From contig JAGTUW010000059.1 in NCBI GenBank assembly GCA_018224345.1, positions 1-53,849 of the forward strand: a stretch of 53,849 nucleotides of DNA. Direction: 5' to 3'. The notes under the pieces were generated by a model. It was not told the DNA's origin. It saw nothing but the letters and a program-made list of their open reading frames with translations, and did not search any database. The position numbers and the translations under genes are program-made. This stretch comes from Bacteroidota bacterium (GTDB taxonomy: Bacteria; Bacteroidota; Ignavibacteria; SZUA-365). Shown here one piece after another: positions 33,876-43,595 of this stretch; the first letter of the stretch is position 1, and each line of letters begins with the position of its first letter.

Positions 33876-35813
33876 ATGAGCCTTCATGAAGGAACATCGT
33901 GTGTTTACGATCCACTTATCGCTTTCATGGATCATTTCACTGACGCGAGTCAGGCAACGCAGGTCACGCGGGATACATCCGGGCTGACGGTGGAGGAACA
34001 GTTGAAGCGACGCATTATCGACGGAGATCGCATCGGTCTCGACAGTGACATAGCTCTCGCGCTCCGCAGTCATGATGCACTTGCAATCATCAATGACATT
34101 CTTCTCGACGGCATGAAAACCGTGGGCGAGCTCTTTGGTTCCGGCCAGATGCAACTTCCGTTCGTCCTGCAATCCGCCGAAACCATGAAGTCGGCCGTGG
34201 CCCTGCTCGAACCCCATATGGATAAAGTCGATCATGCGGCGAAGGGAACGATCGTGCTCGCAACCGTCAAGGGTGATGTGCATGATATCGGGAAGAACCT
34301 GGTGGACATCATTCTGAGCAACAACGGGTATCGGGTCATCAATCTCGGCATCAAGGTCCCGATTGAACAAATCCTCACAATCGCAAACGAACAGCATGCC
34401 GACGCCATCGGGATGAGCGGCCTGCTGGTAAAGTCCACATTGATCATGAAGGAAAATCTTGAATTGATGCAGCGACGCGGCATCGACATTCCCGTCGTTC
34501 TGGGCGGCGCGGCCCTTACCCGCCGCTTTGTGGAAGATGATCTTCGTCCACTGTATCCGGGTCCGCTGCACTTCGCCCGGGACGCCTTCGGTGGACTGCG
34601 CTTCATGGAAGAGATCGCCCGGGGCAGACTCTATCCGGATGGTACAGATCACACGAAACCAGACACACCGCGCACGGCAACGGAGCGCGTGTCCGCCCCC
34701 GGCGAAGAAGAAATACAGGATCGCACGAATGTCGTCAACAGTCCCGACAAAATTGAACGCCCCAATACCGACGAGGAGGCCCTCGCCGGTAAGGAAGCGA
34801 AGAGAGCGGCGAAGGATGCCCCCGGCGGGGCGGCGATGGAAAGCTCCTTGCATCTGCGAGAAACGCAGCGACAGCAGGCGGAAGGGCAGCGTGCCTTCGA
34901 GAGCAACAGGAGCGGACGACCCGCATTTCGTGTCCGTTCCAACATCACACGAAATGCACCCGTCCCGACACCACCATTCTTCGGTTCAAAGATCGTCCCG
35001 GATGTGGCGATCGAGAAAGTGTACGAGTACATAAATGAAGTCGCCCTTGTTCGGGGGCAGTGGCAATTCCGCCGGGGAAAGCGCAGCGAAGACGAGTACC
35101 GGCATGAGCTTGAGACCGTCGTGCGTCCCCGCCTCGAAGAACTCAAGCTCCGCCTCAAACGCGAACGCGTCCTGCGGCCCAATCTTGTCTATGGCTACTT
35201 TCCCTGCCGGAGTGACGGCAACGATCTTATTATCTATCGACCGTCCGATCTCAACGATGAGGCGCTGCATGTGCCCTGGCCACGCACTGATTATGCTCCC
35301 GGCGAATTGACCGAGTGGTTGCGTTTCTCATTTCCACGGCAGAGCGGTGACCGCTATCTTTGTATAGCGGACTTTTTCCGCCCGGTTGACGAAGCGGCAA
35401 TCGACGTATGTGCATTTCACATCGTGACGATGGGTGCGTTTGCAAGCGAATACACGGCAGAACTTTTCGCCCGGAACAAATACGAGGACTACCTTTATAC
35501 ACACGGTCTGTCTGTCGAGAGTGCGGAAGCACTTGCCGAATACTGGCACAAGTCCATACGGATTGAATTGGGCATCGACGGCGCGGACGCGAAAGACATC
35601 CGGCGATTGTTTTCCCAGGGTTATCAGGGGTCACGTTATTCATTCGGCTATCCTGCCTGTCCGAATCTTGAAGATCAGTCCCGGCTCTTCACGCTCCTTG
35701 AACCGGAACGGATCGATATTACACTGACTGAAGAATATCAACTGGTACCCGAGCAAAGCACGAGTGCAATAATCGTTCACCATCCAGAAGCAAAGTATTT
35801 CAACATCAAGTGA
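33876..35813 (+). CDS. metH: Methionine synthase C-terminal half (cap, B12 and activation modules)
   Basis: A 645-residue protein matching only the second half of cobalamin-dependent methionine synthase. Order: helical cap (about 40-118), Rossmann B12-binding domain (about 123-250) with the cobalt ligand His136 in GDVHDIGKN, an unusually long low-complexity linker (about 255-365), and the S-adenosylmethionine reactivation domain with the signature RYSFGYPACP (587-596). The homocysteine and methyltetrahydrofolate domains are absent. The gene has its own start and AAAGG ribosome site and faces a divergent promoter region, so it is a natural split rather than a decay product. The missing half must be encoded elsewhere. 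Confidence 0.93.
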   Translation: MSLHEGTSCVYDPLIAFMDHFTDASQATQVTRDTSGLTVEEQLKRRIIDGDRIGLDSDIALALRSHDALAIINDILLDGMKTVGELFGSGQMQLPFVLQSAETMKSAVALLEPHMDKVDHAAKGTIVLATVKGDVHDIGKNLVDIILSNNGYRVINLGIKVPIEQILTIANEQHADAIGMSGLLVKSTLIMKENLELMQRRGIDIPVVLGGAALTRRFVEDDLRPLYPGPLHFARDAFGGLRFMEEIARGRLYPDGTDHTKPDTPRTATERVSAPGEEEIQDRTNVVNSPDKIERPNTDEEALAGKEAKRAAKDAPGGAAMESSLHLRETQRQQAEGQRAFESNRSGRPAFRVRSNITRNAPVPTPPFFGSKIVPDVAIEKVYEYINEVALVRGQWQFRRGKRSEDEYRHELETVVRPRLEELKLRLKRERVLRPNLVYGYFPCRSDGNDLIIYRPSDLNDEALHVPWPRTDYAPGELTEWLRFSFPRQSGDRYLCIADFFRPVDEAAIDVCAFHIVTMGAFASEYTAELFARNKYEDYLYTHGLSVESAEALAEYWHKSIRIELGIDGADAKDIRRLFSQGYQGSRYSFGYPACPNLEDQSRLFTLLEPERIDITLTEEYQLVPEQSTSAIIVHHPEAKYFNIK

Positions 35814-35815
35814 CC

Positions 35816-37213
35816 ATGCGATCGCATCCCGAACATACGGAAACACACAGTGGAGAGCGTCCTGCCGGTCGTGTAAAACGACTCTTTATCATTTCGTTCC
35901 GCAGTCTGTTCTGGCTGTTTGTATTTATTGGAAGCTGGGGGCTGATCGCATCGATGATTCCGTCCTTTCCAGGTCCGTCTGCAGCATTGCGTTCCGGTCT
36001 GCATCTTGCCGGCAGCACAGGGAATGAAGTATACCACTGGATTCGTGGAGATGAACTCGCGATCGCTGCCAAACGGGTCCGCGATGCTGCAGTGGAACAC
36101 CGTACCGCAGACACGACGCGTTCCGATGTGGAAGCACTCACCGAGGACCGACGCAGACGACTCCCGATACATCCACTGCGTGAGGACTCTCTTCTGCAGT
36201 CACAGCTCAAACAGATTTCCGATGTACCTCCGGTCAGCGGCCGATTGATCAATATTCTGATCATCGGCATTGATTCACGTCTCTCCGCCAGGCATGCACG
36301 CGCAGACGCTCTGCATCTGGTGACCGTCAATCCGGACTCTGCGATAGTTGAAATCATGTCCATCCCGCGCGACTCCTATGTTGACCTTGGATATCCCGAC
36401 ACGACGCATTTCAATATCATTGCCAACGCCAAGATGACCGGGAACAAGCTGCTGATGCGCAAGGTCGCCGGGCTCTGCAACCGTGGCCCGGTCAACTTCT
36501 ATGTCGAAGTCGGATTCAGTCAGGCCATGGGCATACTGGAAATGCTTGGCTACGGTGACCCGGTCAGCACGCTGCAATTTCTGCGTACACGTCGCACACT
36601 GCCGGGAGGCGATATTCAGCGTGCGCATAACCAGGCGCTGTTCATGCGACAGAATCTGATCGACAGGTTCCCACTCCTGACCGGTGTCTCTGGAGAAGTG
36701 ATTGTTGCCGCCGGCCTGAACTTCGTCACCACAAATCTTTCACGGGATTTCTGCCTCGGTCTCCTGTACAATCTGGACAGCAAGGGCTTCCCGCATCACC
36801 GTGAAGATGCAGTGCGCCTCCGCATGCTTCCGGGAAACCATATCCGCCTGCGTCAGATGACTGCGGATTCTGCCACTGTCATTGCAACGCTCGAACGCGT
36901 GCGGGGCGTGCGGGGCGGGACGGATGATGCCGGGCTTGATGTCACCGCCTATCTTCGCCGTGTCTATACCCGTGCAATGAAGGATTCCACGCGACCAGGA
37001 CAAATCATCTATCGCCTCCGCCGTCTCAACGAGCAGCACGCCTGGCTTCAGATACAGGAGACCCATGCACGCAAGGGAATTCGGGACACGCTGACCGGTC
37101 TGCTCGAGTTCGCACTCCGCGAGGTCGGAAAAACCGGGGAGGCCGACGAGGTACGACGAGCGCGGGAAGCCGAAGATCTGCTCATCCGTCAGCAATTGCT
37201 CCGGCAGAATTAG
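35816..37213 (+). CDS. LytR-CpsA-Psr (LCP) family protein
   Basis: A 465-residue protein with one N-terminal TM helix (about 21-43) and an extracytoplasmic LCP domain (about 130-300). LCP landmarks are LIIGIDSRL, the arginine in ARADALHLVTVNPDS and IMSIPRDSYVDL. LCP enzymes transfer lipid-linked glycopolymers to cell wall or other acceptors; in a diderm the acceptor is unclear. The C-terminal helical extension (about 350-465) is charged. A GTG at 35810 overlaps the metH stop (GTGA); ATG at 35816 is chosen but the two are equally possible. Either way it is co-transcribed with metH. Confidence 0.82.
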   Translation: MRSHPEHTETHSGERPAGRVKRLFIISFRSLFWLFVFIGSWGLIASMIPSFPGPSAALRSGLHLAGSTGNEVYHWIRGDELAIAAKRVRDAAVEHRTADTTRSDVEALTEDRRRRLPIHPLREDSLLQSQLKQISDVPPVSGRLINILIIGIDSRLSARHARADALHLVTVNPDSAIVEIMSIPRDSYVDLGYPDTTHFNIIANAKMTGNKLLMRKVAGLCNRGPVNFYVEVGFSQAMGILEMLGYGDPVSTLQFLRTRRTLPGGDIQRAHNQALFMRQNLIDRFPLLTGVSGEVIVAAGLNFVTTNLSRDFCLGLLYNLDSKGFPHHREDAVRLRMLPGNHIRLRQMTADSATVIATLERVRGVRGGTDDAGLDVTAYLRRVYTRAMKDSTRPGQIIYRLRRLNEQHAWLQIQETHARKGIRDTLTGLLEFALREVGKTGEADEVRRAREAEDLLIRQQLLRQN

Positions 37214-37313
37214 CTACAGACACGCGTTCCCGGCGGTTGAACACACGTCTCTCACAAAAAGCAAACAAAGCCCGGGCACGATTCCCTTTCTCCGGTGGTT
37301 TTTACTCTATACA

Positions 37314-37342
37314 TTGACTTTTGTCGTTTGCGTGCATAAGTT
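37314..37342 (+). promoter_or_regulatory. Putative promoter of gapA
   Basis: TTGACT at 37314-37319, a 17-base spacer and TAAGTT at 37337-37342; the same -10 box is used by the marR promoter. The leader is about 45 bases. Confidence 0.6.
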
Positions 37343-37393
37343 GACGGTATTAACTCTCATCATTCATATTTTCACCAGTCCCGGGAGTATATT

Positions 37394-38383
37394 ATGGCCA
37401 TAAAAGTAGGCATCAACGGCTTTGGCCGGATCGGCCGCCTCGTTTTTCGCCGCGCCATCGAGATGGGCGGCTTTGAATTCGTCGCGATCAACGATCTGAC
37501 CGATGCACCGACTTTGGCACACCTGCTGAAATACGATTCTGTCCATGGAAAATTCAACGGAACAATCGAAGTTGACGGCAACGATCTGATCATTAACGGG
37601 AACCGGTTGAAGATCACCGCGGAGCGTGATCCAGCCAATCTCGAATGGAATGGTGTCGACGTCGTTGTTGAAGCGACGGGACTGTTCCGGACCAGGGAGA
37701 CCGCGGGTAACCACCTGAAAAACGGGGCGAAGAAAGTCGTTCTCACCGTCCCGGCTAAAGACGAGATCGATGCGACAATCGTACTCGGCGTAAACGATCA
37801 TATTCTCACCGGCGATGAAAAGATTGTTTCCAACGCCTCCTGCACCACAAACTGTCTTGCTCCCATGGTCAAGGTGCTGCATGACAACTTCGGTATTGAA
37901 AAAGGGTTGATGACAACGATTCACAGCTATACCAACGATCAGCGCCTGCTTGATCTGCCACATGACGATCTTCGCCGGGCACGTGCCGCCGCTATCAATA
38001 TTATTCCGACGACGACCGGTGCCGCCCGGACGGTCGGAAAAGTCATACCCGAACTGAAAGGGCGCCTCGATGGTTTCGCCCTCCGCGTTCCTACACCGGA
38101 TGGCTCAATCACTGATTTCGTCGCGACGCTCGGGCGGGAAGTTACCGTCGAGGAAATCAATACCGCGATGAAAGCGGCGGCAGACGGACCGATGAAGAAT
38201 ATTCTCGAATACTGTGTCGACCCGATCGTTTCCTCAGATATCATCGGCAATACGCACTCCTGTATTTTCGACGTAGCGTCAACGATGGTTATCGGTAATC
38301 TGGTAAAAGTCATCGGCTGGTATGACAACGAATACAGCTATAGTTGCAGGGTCGTCGACCTCGTAAAGAAAATTGCGGGTTGA
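37394..38383 (+). CDS. gapA: Glyceraldehyde-3-phosphate dehydrogenase
   Basis: Oxidises glyceraldehyde-3-phosphate to 1,3-bisphosphoglycerate. The 329-residue type I enzyme has the Rossmann start VGINGFGRIGR, Asp34 in INDLTD (typical of NAD specificity), catalytic Cys150 in SNASCTTNC, His177 in TTIHSYT and the C-terminal WYDNEYSYS. It heads a plus-strand run with pgk downstream, the classic lower-glycolysis pair. Confidence 0.97.
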   Translation: MAIKVGINGFGRIGRLVFRRAIEMGGFEFVAINDLTDAPTLAHLLKYDSVHGKFNGTIEVDGNDLIINGNRLKITAERDPANLEWNGVDVVVEATGLFRTRETAGNHLKNGAKKVVLTVPAKDEIDATIVLGVNDHILTGDEKIVSNASCTTNCLAPMVKVLHDNFGIEKGLMTTIHSYTNDQRLLDLPHDDLRRARAAAINIIPTTTGAARTVGKVIPELKGRLDGFALRVPTPDGSITDFVATLGREVTVEEINTAMKAAADGPMKNILEYCVDPIVSSDIIGNTHSCIFDVASTMVIGNLVKVIGWYDNEYSYSCRVVDLVKKIAG

Positions 38384-38441
38384 CCGTACAGAGCAGTACT
38401 GTGTACGTGGCCTGCGGTTGATCTTGCCGCGGGTCACTTTT

Positions 38442-38469
38442 TTGTTTACGACAAATGATTTCGTAGGTT
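38442..38469 (+). promoter_or_regulatory. Possible internal promoter before pgk
   Basis: TTGTTT at 38442-38447, a 16-base spacer and TAGGTT at 38464-38469, in the 120-base gap between gapA and pgk. Confidence 0.35.
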
Positions 38470-38503
38470 TTTCACGCCACTGTACCGGGCACAGGAGTAT
38501 GGT

Positions 38504-39703
38504 ATGAAGAAGATGACCGTTCGAGACTATGATATTCAAGGGAAGCGCACGTTGATGCGTGTCGACTTCAATGTTCCCCTCAACGATGCAGGTGAGGTGA
38601 CCGATGACACACGAATCGTTGCCAGCCTTCCGACCATCAAGGCACTGATTGAGAAAGGCGCGACGATAATTCTTATGAGTCATCTCGGTCGTCCGAAAGG
38701 CAAGGTGGACCCGGCCTTCAGTCTGCGACCCGCAGCCGACCGGCTCTCCTCACTGCTGGATCGCGACATCGCCTTCGCCGATGACTGTATCGGCGACACC
38801 GTCGAAAAGATGGCCGCAGATATGCAACCAGGCGATGTGCTTCTGCTCGAGAATCTGCGCTTTCACAGAGAGGAAAGAGATAATGACGAGCAGTTTGCGC
38901 GCACTCTTGCAAAACTCGGCGATGTGTATGTCAATGATGCGTTCGGTACCGCGCATCGCGCCCACGCATCTACCGTGGGAGTGGCACGTTTCCTGCAGCC
39001 TGCACTTTCAGGCTTGCTGATGGAAAAAGAAATCGGGAATCTGAACCACGCTCTTCATAATCCTGAACATCCCTTTCTCGGCATTCTGGGTGGCGCCAAG
39101 ATTTCCGGAAAAATCGATGTCATTTCCAATTTGTTGGAGAGAATCGATATATTTCTGATTGGTGGTGGCATGATGTTCACCTTCCTCAAAGCACAAGGGA
39201 TGGAGATCGGCTCCTCTCTTGTTGAAAAAGATAAAATCGCATTGGCCGCAGACATCCTCCGGAGAGCAGAGGAGACCGGGAAACAGGTCATCCTGCCGGT
39301 CGACACCATCGTCGGCAGAGAGTTCCGCAACGAAACGGAACGGCGGACGGTTCCGGTAACCGATATCCCCTCTGATATGATGGGACTCGACATTGGTCCG
39401 GAAACGATCACACTCTTTTCGCATCATATGTCCAGAGCCCGCACTATCGTCTGGAATGGTCCGATGGGCGTCTTTGAAATGCCGAATTTTTCACGCGGTA
39501 CCTTTGCCATCACGGAAGCGTTGGCGACCGCCACAGCACAAGGTGTGTTTACCCTGATAGGCGGTGGCGATTCCGCCTCGGCCATCAAGCAGGCGGGCCT
39601 CGAAAACGACGTGACGCATGTTTCCACAGGAGGAGGCGCCTCACTCGAGTTTCTGGAGGGGAAAACCCTGCCCGGTATCGCGGCACTGACCGATAAGAAC
39701 TGA
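38504..39703 (+). CDS. pgk: Phosphoglycerate kinase
   Basis: Transfers phosphate from 1,3-bisphosphoglycerate to ADP. The 399-residue monomer shows the signature RVDFNVPLNDAGEVTDDTRI (about 19-38), the basic-patch SHLGRPKG, LLENLRFHREE, the NDAFGTAHRAHAST hinge block, GGAKISGKIDV, and the C-terminal GGGDSASA and STGGGASLEFLEG. AGGAG eleven bases before ATG supports the start. Confidence 0.97.
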   Translation: MKKMTVRDYDIQGKRTLMRVDFNVPLNDAGEVTDDTRIVASLPTIKALIEKGATIILMSHLGRPKGKVDPAFSLRPAADRLSSLLDRDIAFADDCIGDTVEKMAADMQPGDVLLLENLRFHREERDNDEQFARTLAKLGDVYVNDAFGTAHRAHASTVGVARFLQPALSGLLMEKEIGNLNHALHNPEHPFLGILGGAKISGKIDVISNLLERIDIFLIGGGMMFTFLKAQGMEIGSSLVEKDKIALAADILRRAEETGKQVILPVDTIVGREFRNETERRTVPVTDIPSDMMGLDIGPETITLFSHHMSRARTIVWNGPMGVFEMPNFSRGTFAITEALATATAQGVFTLIGGGDSASAIKQAGLENDVTHVSTGGGASLEFLEGKTLPGIAALTDKN

Positions 39704-39779
39704 TTCGCGGAACCGTTGAAGCACGCAACGGAACATTCCTCCGCACATCTCTGTTATTTTTGTCGAGCGACAGGACAAC

Positions 39780-40712
39780 ATGCAAAATTTTTCACGTCAG
39801 AATTTCCGCCCGCAATTTGGCGGGTTCAGCTTCTTCCCTCCGGTGATCAAGAATCTTCTGATCATCAATATTGCGGTGTTCTTTGTGCAGATCATGCTGG
39901 AAGGCGGCTTCCTGACGTTTCAGGGGGAGCCACTCATCAACTGGTTTGCCCGCACATTTTATCTCTGGCCTCTCGGGGGAGGTGCTTCCTCGCTCCACGG
40001 ATCCTTCATGCCCTGGCAGTTGATCAGTTACATGTTCCTCCATGGCGACTTGATGCATCTGTTCTTCAACATGATCATGCTGTGGATGTTCGGCGTTGAA
40101 CTCGAGAACACCTGGGGGTCGCGCAAATTCCTGATCATGTATTTCGTAGCCGGCATCACCGCCGGACTCGCAAACCTGCTGATTGCACCACTGTTCACGT
40201 CCGTTGGACCAACCATCGGTGCATCCGGTGGTGTCTATGGCGTTCTTGCCGCGTTTGCCATGGTCTTCCCTGACCGATATATCTACCTCTGGTTTTTCGT
40301 CCCCATGCGTGCGAAGTATCTGATTGCCGGACTCATTTTACTCGAAGTCATTTACAGCGTTCTCGGGACACGTCACGGTATTGCCCATGTGGCGCATCTC
40401 GGAGGTGCTGTCGTCGGCGGTGTCTGGGTTCTCCTTGACAAAGCCGGCAATATCGACCGATGGCTGGCACGGCGTCAAAAATCACGCACATCATTCTCCA
40501 ATCCTTCTCAGACACCACATGAAGCCAGATTCTACGAGCTGAATCCGGAAAAAAAGGAACACAGGAAACCGGATCCGCAATACGATGAAGCACAGAAGCG
40601 TATTGACGAAATTCTTGACAAAATCAGCACCTCCGGCTACTCGAATCTCACCGAAGAGGAAAAGCGTATCCTCCTTGACGCAAGCAAACACATTCATCCC
40701 GACAAAGAATAA
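39780..40712 (+). CDS. Rhomboid-family intramembrane serine protease
   Basis: A 310-residue inner-membrane protease with six TM helices in residues 22-220. The catalytic dyad is Ser149 in GASG (147-150) and His206 in HVAHLGGAVVGG; the L1-loop WR motif is replaced by a TWGSRKF segment, and HxxxN occurs as HLFFN. The C-terminal cytoplasmic tail (about 225-310) is charged, with a conserved-looking end RIDEILDKISTSGYSNLTEEEKRILL, as in other Bacteroidota rhomboids. Substrates are unknown. A TATTTTTG box at 39755 lacks a matching TTG, so it is probably read from gapA/pgk. Confidence 0.9.
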   Translation: MQNFSRQNFRPQFGGFSFFPPVIKNLLIINIAVFFVQIMLEGGFLTFQGEPLINWFARTFYLWPLGGGASSLHGSFMPWQLISYMFLHGDLMHLFFNMIMLWMFGVELENTWGSRKFLIMYFVAGITAGLANLLIAPLFTSVGPTIGASGGVYGVLAAFAMVFPDRYIYLWFFVPMRAKYLIAGLILLEVIYSVLGTRHGIAHVAHLGGAVVGGVWVLLDKAGNIDRWLARRQKSRTSFSNPSQTPHEARFYELNPEKKEHRKPDPQYDEAQKRIDEILDKISTSGYSNLTEEEKRILLDASKHIHPDKE

Positions 40713-40737
40713 TCGGTAGGCAGCGAAAGAAAACTCC

Positions 40738-41886
40738 ATGATAGAAATTCCCGTTATTCAGGACCCGTCTGCACCCACCTGGCAACCGCCCGGCGTCAAG
40801 ACCATCCGCCGGAAAACGCGCAAAGTATGGGTCGGCGACATTCCGGTCGGCGGTGATTCCCCGATCAGTGTGCAGACCATGACCAAGACGAAGACCAGCG
40901 ACGTTGCCGGTACGGTCGAACAGATCCGTCGGGCCGCTGAAGAGGGCTGCGACATTGTTCGTATCACCGTCAACGATAAGCATGCCGCGGCCGCTATGAG
41001 TGATATCGTCCGGCAATCACCCCTGCCCATCGTTGCCGATATTCATTTCAACCACATTTTTGCGCTCGAGTCCATCAAGGCTGGCGTGGCAAAGGTGCGG
41101 ATCAATCCGGGTAATATCGGATCCATCGATCGCATTCACCAGGTGTTGGCTGCGGCGAAGGAGCGCGGTATACCCATTCGCATCGGTGTGAATTCCGGTT
41201 CGCTTGAAGAGGATATTCTCGAGAAACACGGCTACCCCACCGCCGAGGCCCTGTTTGAAAGCGCCATGCGTCATGCGGGGATATGTGAGGATTTCGGTTT
41301 TCGCGACGTGATCATTTCCGTCAAATCCACCGATACCCGCCTGATGATCGAGGCCTACCGCTATATCGCCGAACGTACTGATTATCCCCTGCATCTCGGC
41401 GTCACGGAAGCAGGGACGACAAGGGTCGGCACAATCAAAAGCGCGGTCGGTATCGGTACCCTTCTCGCAGAAGGGATCGGCGATACAATTCGCGTCTCGC
41501 TGACCGACGAACCCTGGAAGGAAGTAGAAGTCGGAAAAGAAATTCTCCGCTCGCTCGGCCTTGCCTCACGCAGCGTGGAAATCATAGCCTGTCCCACATG
41601 CGGACGTCTGGAAGTTGATCTTTTCAAAATCACCAACGAACTCGAACAACGACTCGCCGGGATCAAAAAACCCCTGAAAATCGCCTTGCTCGGCTGCGTT
41701 GTCAACGGGCCCGGCGAGGCGAGTGAAGCCGATATCGGCATTGCCGCGGGCAAGGGAATGGGGATCCTCTACCGGAAAGGCGAGGTAGTCCGTCGACTCA
41801 AGGAAGAGGAAATCATCGATGCCATCGTGGAAGAAGCGATGAATTTCGTCCCGGAAGAGGAGAGAGCAGCACCCACCGGGATCTGA
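40738..41886 (+). CDS. ispG: 4-hydroxy-3-methylbut-2-enyl-diphosphate synthase (GcpE)
   Basis: Reductive step of the MEP isoprenoid pathway, using a [4Fe-4S] cluster. The 382-residue protein is the short bacterial form without the plant-type insert. Cluster ligands are Cys285, Cys288 (IIACPTCGR) and Cys320 (LGCVVNGPGE), with Glu327 as the probable fourth ligand. The TIM barrel shows VQTMTKTKT, IVADIHFN and RINPGNIG. It starts 25 bases after the rhomboid gene. Confidence 0.96.
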   Translation: MIEIPVIQDPSAPTWQPPGVKTIRRKTRKVWVGDIPVGGDSPISVQTMTKTKTSDVAGTVEQIRRAAEEGCDIVRITVNDKHAAAAMSDIVRQSPLPIVADIHFNHIFALESIKAGVAKVRINPGNIGSIDRIHQVLAAAKERGIPIRIGVNSGSLEEDILEKHGYPTAEALFESAMRHAGICEDFGFRDVIISVKSTDTRLMIEAYRYIAERTDYPLHLGVTEAGTTRVGTIKSAVGIGTLLAEGIGDTIRVSLTDEPWKEVEVGKEILRSLGLASRSVEIIACPTCGRLEVDLFKITNELEQRLAGIKKPLKIALLGCVVNGPGEASEADIGIAAGKGMGILYRKGEVVRRLKEEEIIDAIVEEAMNFVPEEERAAPTGI

Positions 41887-41962
41887 GCGATGAATGGAAG
41901 CCGTGTCCGGCAGGGACACGGACACAGCGCACAATGGCTGCACGTCACAGGGAGAAACAGAC

Positions 41963-42682
41963 ATGCGCCCCTTGATATCTGCTTTTTTGGATGTTCTTTA
42001 TCCGCCGCTCTGCATCGGTTGCGGCCTGCGCGTGCGTCCACACGACGTACTCTGCGTACGCTGCATCCGTGAAATGTTGAATCTGCCGTTGAGCATGGAA
42101 GTCTCCACGTTGCATCTCGCTTCCCTCGCCTGTGCCTGTGACGCGACCATGATGCTCGTGGGTTGGGAATACGAGGATGGCGGCGTCCTTGAACGTTGCA
42201 TCCATGCGATGAAATACCGCCGACTTCACCAGGTGGGGGAATGGCTCGGCCGTCTCCTGGGCGAGGGTCTGGTGGGGAACCCGCTTCTCGATCATAACCC
42301 CGCCACGGAAAGACCGCTGTTATTGCCGGTACCGCTGCATCGCATCAAACGCATTGAGCGCGGTTACAACCAGGCGGATGCGATCTGCCGCGGACTCGCA
42401 TACGAGTGCGAACTTGAATGGGACCACAACCTGTTGCTGCGAACCCGGTATACGACCTCACAGTCCGCTTCACGTCTTGACCGCGACGAGCGGCAGGCCA
42501 ATGTCAGGAAAGCGTTTACGGTCAATGGCCTTCGCGCCGAACAGCTGCGCGGACGACCGCTTATCATTGTCGATGATCTCGTGACAACCGGTGCGACCAT
42601 CGGTGCCTGTGTCGATGTACTGATACAGTCCGGCTTTTCGGATGTACGCATACTGGCCGTCGCCAGGCCTCCGCGTCATTGA
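41963..42682 (+). CDS. comF: ComF-family phosphoribosyltransferase-like protein
   Basis: A 239-residue protein of the ComF/GntX family, involved in DNA uptake in naturally competent bacteria. An N-terminal zinc ribbon has Cys17, Cys20, Cys31 and Cys34 (LCIGCG, LCVRCIR). The type I PRTase fold carries the PRPP-binding LIIVDDLVTTGATIGA. ATG at 41963 has a good GGAG ribosome site and gives a start at the zinc ribbon; an ATG 23 codons upstream adds an unrelated leader. Presence of comF alone does not prove competence. Confidence 0.9.
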   Translation: MRPLISAFLDVLYPPLCIGCGLRVRPHDVLCVRCIREMLNLPLSMEVSTLHLASLACACDATMMLVGWEYEDGGVLERCIHAMKYRRLHQVGEWLGRLLGEGLVGNPLLDHNPATERPLLLPVPLHRIKRIERGYNQADAICRGLAYECELEWDHNLLLRTRYTTSQSASRLDRDERQANVRKAFTVNGLRAEQLRGRPLIIVDDLVTTGATIGACVDVLIQSGFSDVRILAVARPPRH

Positions 42683-42724
42683 CGCCGGCAGAGTAGCGGG
42701 TGAAGGGTGAAGGCAAGGTGGCAA

Positions 42725-42752
42725 GACGCCCGCGCCGGGAAACGCGGGCGTC
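42725..42752. terminator. Hairpin between convergent comF and usp genes
   Basis: A perfect 10-bp stem GACGCCCGCG / CGCGGGCGTC with an 8-base loop. It lacks a long U-tract on either side, so efficiency is uncertain, but its place between converging genes suits a bidirectional terminator. Confidence 0.6.
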
Positions 42753-42758
42753 CGTCAA

Positions 42759-43595
42759 TCAATGAAATACGAACATGGGGATACTTCCCTCTTTGAGGAT
42801 GCTCCGACCGATACTACCGAATATACGTTCAACCAGTCCCCGATGAATCGGACGTCCGAGTATGATCAACGCCGGATAGAGGTCTTTCATCACCTGAAGA
42901 ATCGCATCGATCGGTTTCCCCGTCCGCATCAATACCTGCGCGTCAATCCCATGTGCGCGCAGATAGCGTGTCGCTTTCTCAAGGTGGTATTTATTCTTGT
43001 CGTAGTCCGAAGCAACACAGAGCAGGGTTACCGGATAGATTTCCGGAAGATTGGGTGTAACATGCGCATATGCCTGCAACGCACGCGCGGCACCTATCGT
43101 CCCATCATAGGCGATCACAACATTGCGGGGTAATTCGGACTCCTTGGGAACAGCAAGCACCGGACAGATCGGGTCCTTCAACAGCTGTTCGAGCGTGTCT
43201 CCGGGGCCCTCACGCGTCGGATAATGAAAGAATGTCCGCAACCCGACAAGAATCAGATCTGCAGTCATTCCTTCCTGCGCAAGCCCTTCGAACGGAACGC
43301 CACTGTAGATGATGTCTTCAAAGCCGACTTCATTCCGTTCGCATTCCATGCGGAATACGGCGATGAGCTTCTCGGCGCGCTCCTTTGCATCATTGAGCAT
43401 GGTAGAAACAGCACTTCCGGACATCTGAATTGCACCGGGCTGGGCGCCGGCGGCAATCTGCTCGATGCTCGGGCGATCGATGACAGCGACACCGATGACT
43501 GTGCCGTCATACATTTTTGCACGTCGGATCGCCATTTGCAAGGCACTGTCGGCATAGGGTGACCCATCCAGACCGACAACAATACGTTTACTCAT
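42759..43595 (-). CDS. Tandem universal stress protein
   Basis: A 278-residue cytoplasmic protein with two UspA domains. Domain 1 (1-150) begins RIVVGLDGSPYADSAL and ends in CPVLAVPKE; domain 2 (about 157-278) begins NVVIAYDGTIGAARAL and ends with the ATP-binding-like GRPIHRGLVERIFGSIGRSIL. The second glycine-rich loop suggests nucleotide binding. Regulation in stress or energy limitation is the family expectation. The start has a near-perfect AGGAGGT ribosome site. Confidence 0.92.
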   Translation of the reverse strand: MSKRIVVGLDGSPYADSALQMAIRRAKMYDGTVIGVAVIDRPSIEQIAAGAQPGAIQMSGSAVSTMLNDAKERAEKLIAVFRMECERNEVGFEDIIYSGVPFEGLAQEGMTADLILVGLRTFFHYPTREGPGDTLEQLLKDPICPVLAVPKESELPRNVVIAYDGTIGAARALQAYAHVTPNLPEIYPVTLLCVASDYDKNKYHLEKATRYLRAHGIDAQVLMRTGKPIDAILQVMKDLYPALIILGRPIHRGLVERIFGSIGRSILKEGSIPMFVFH

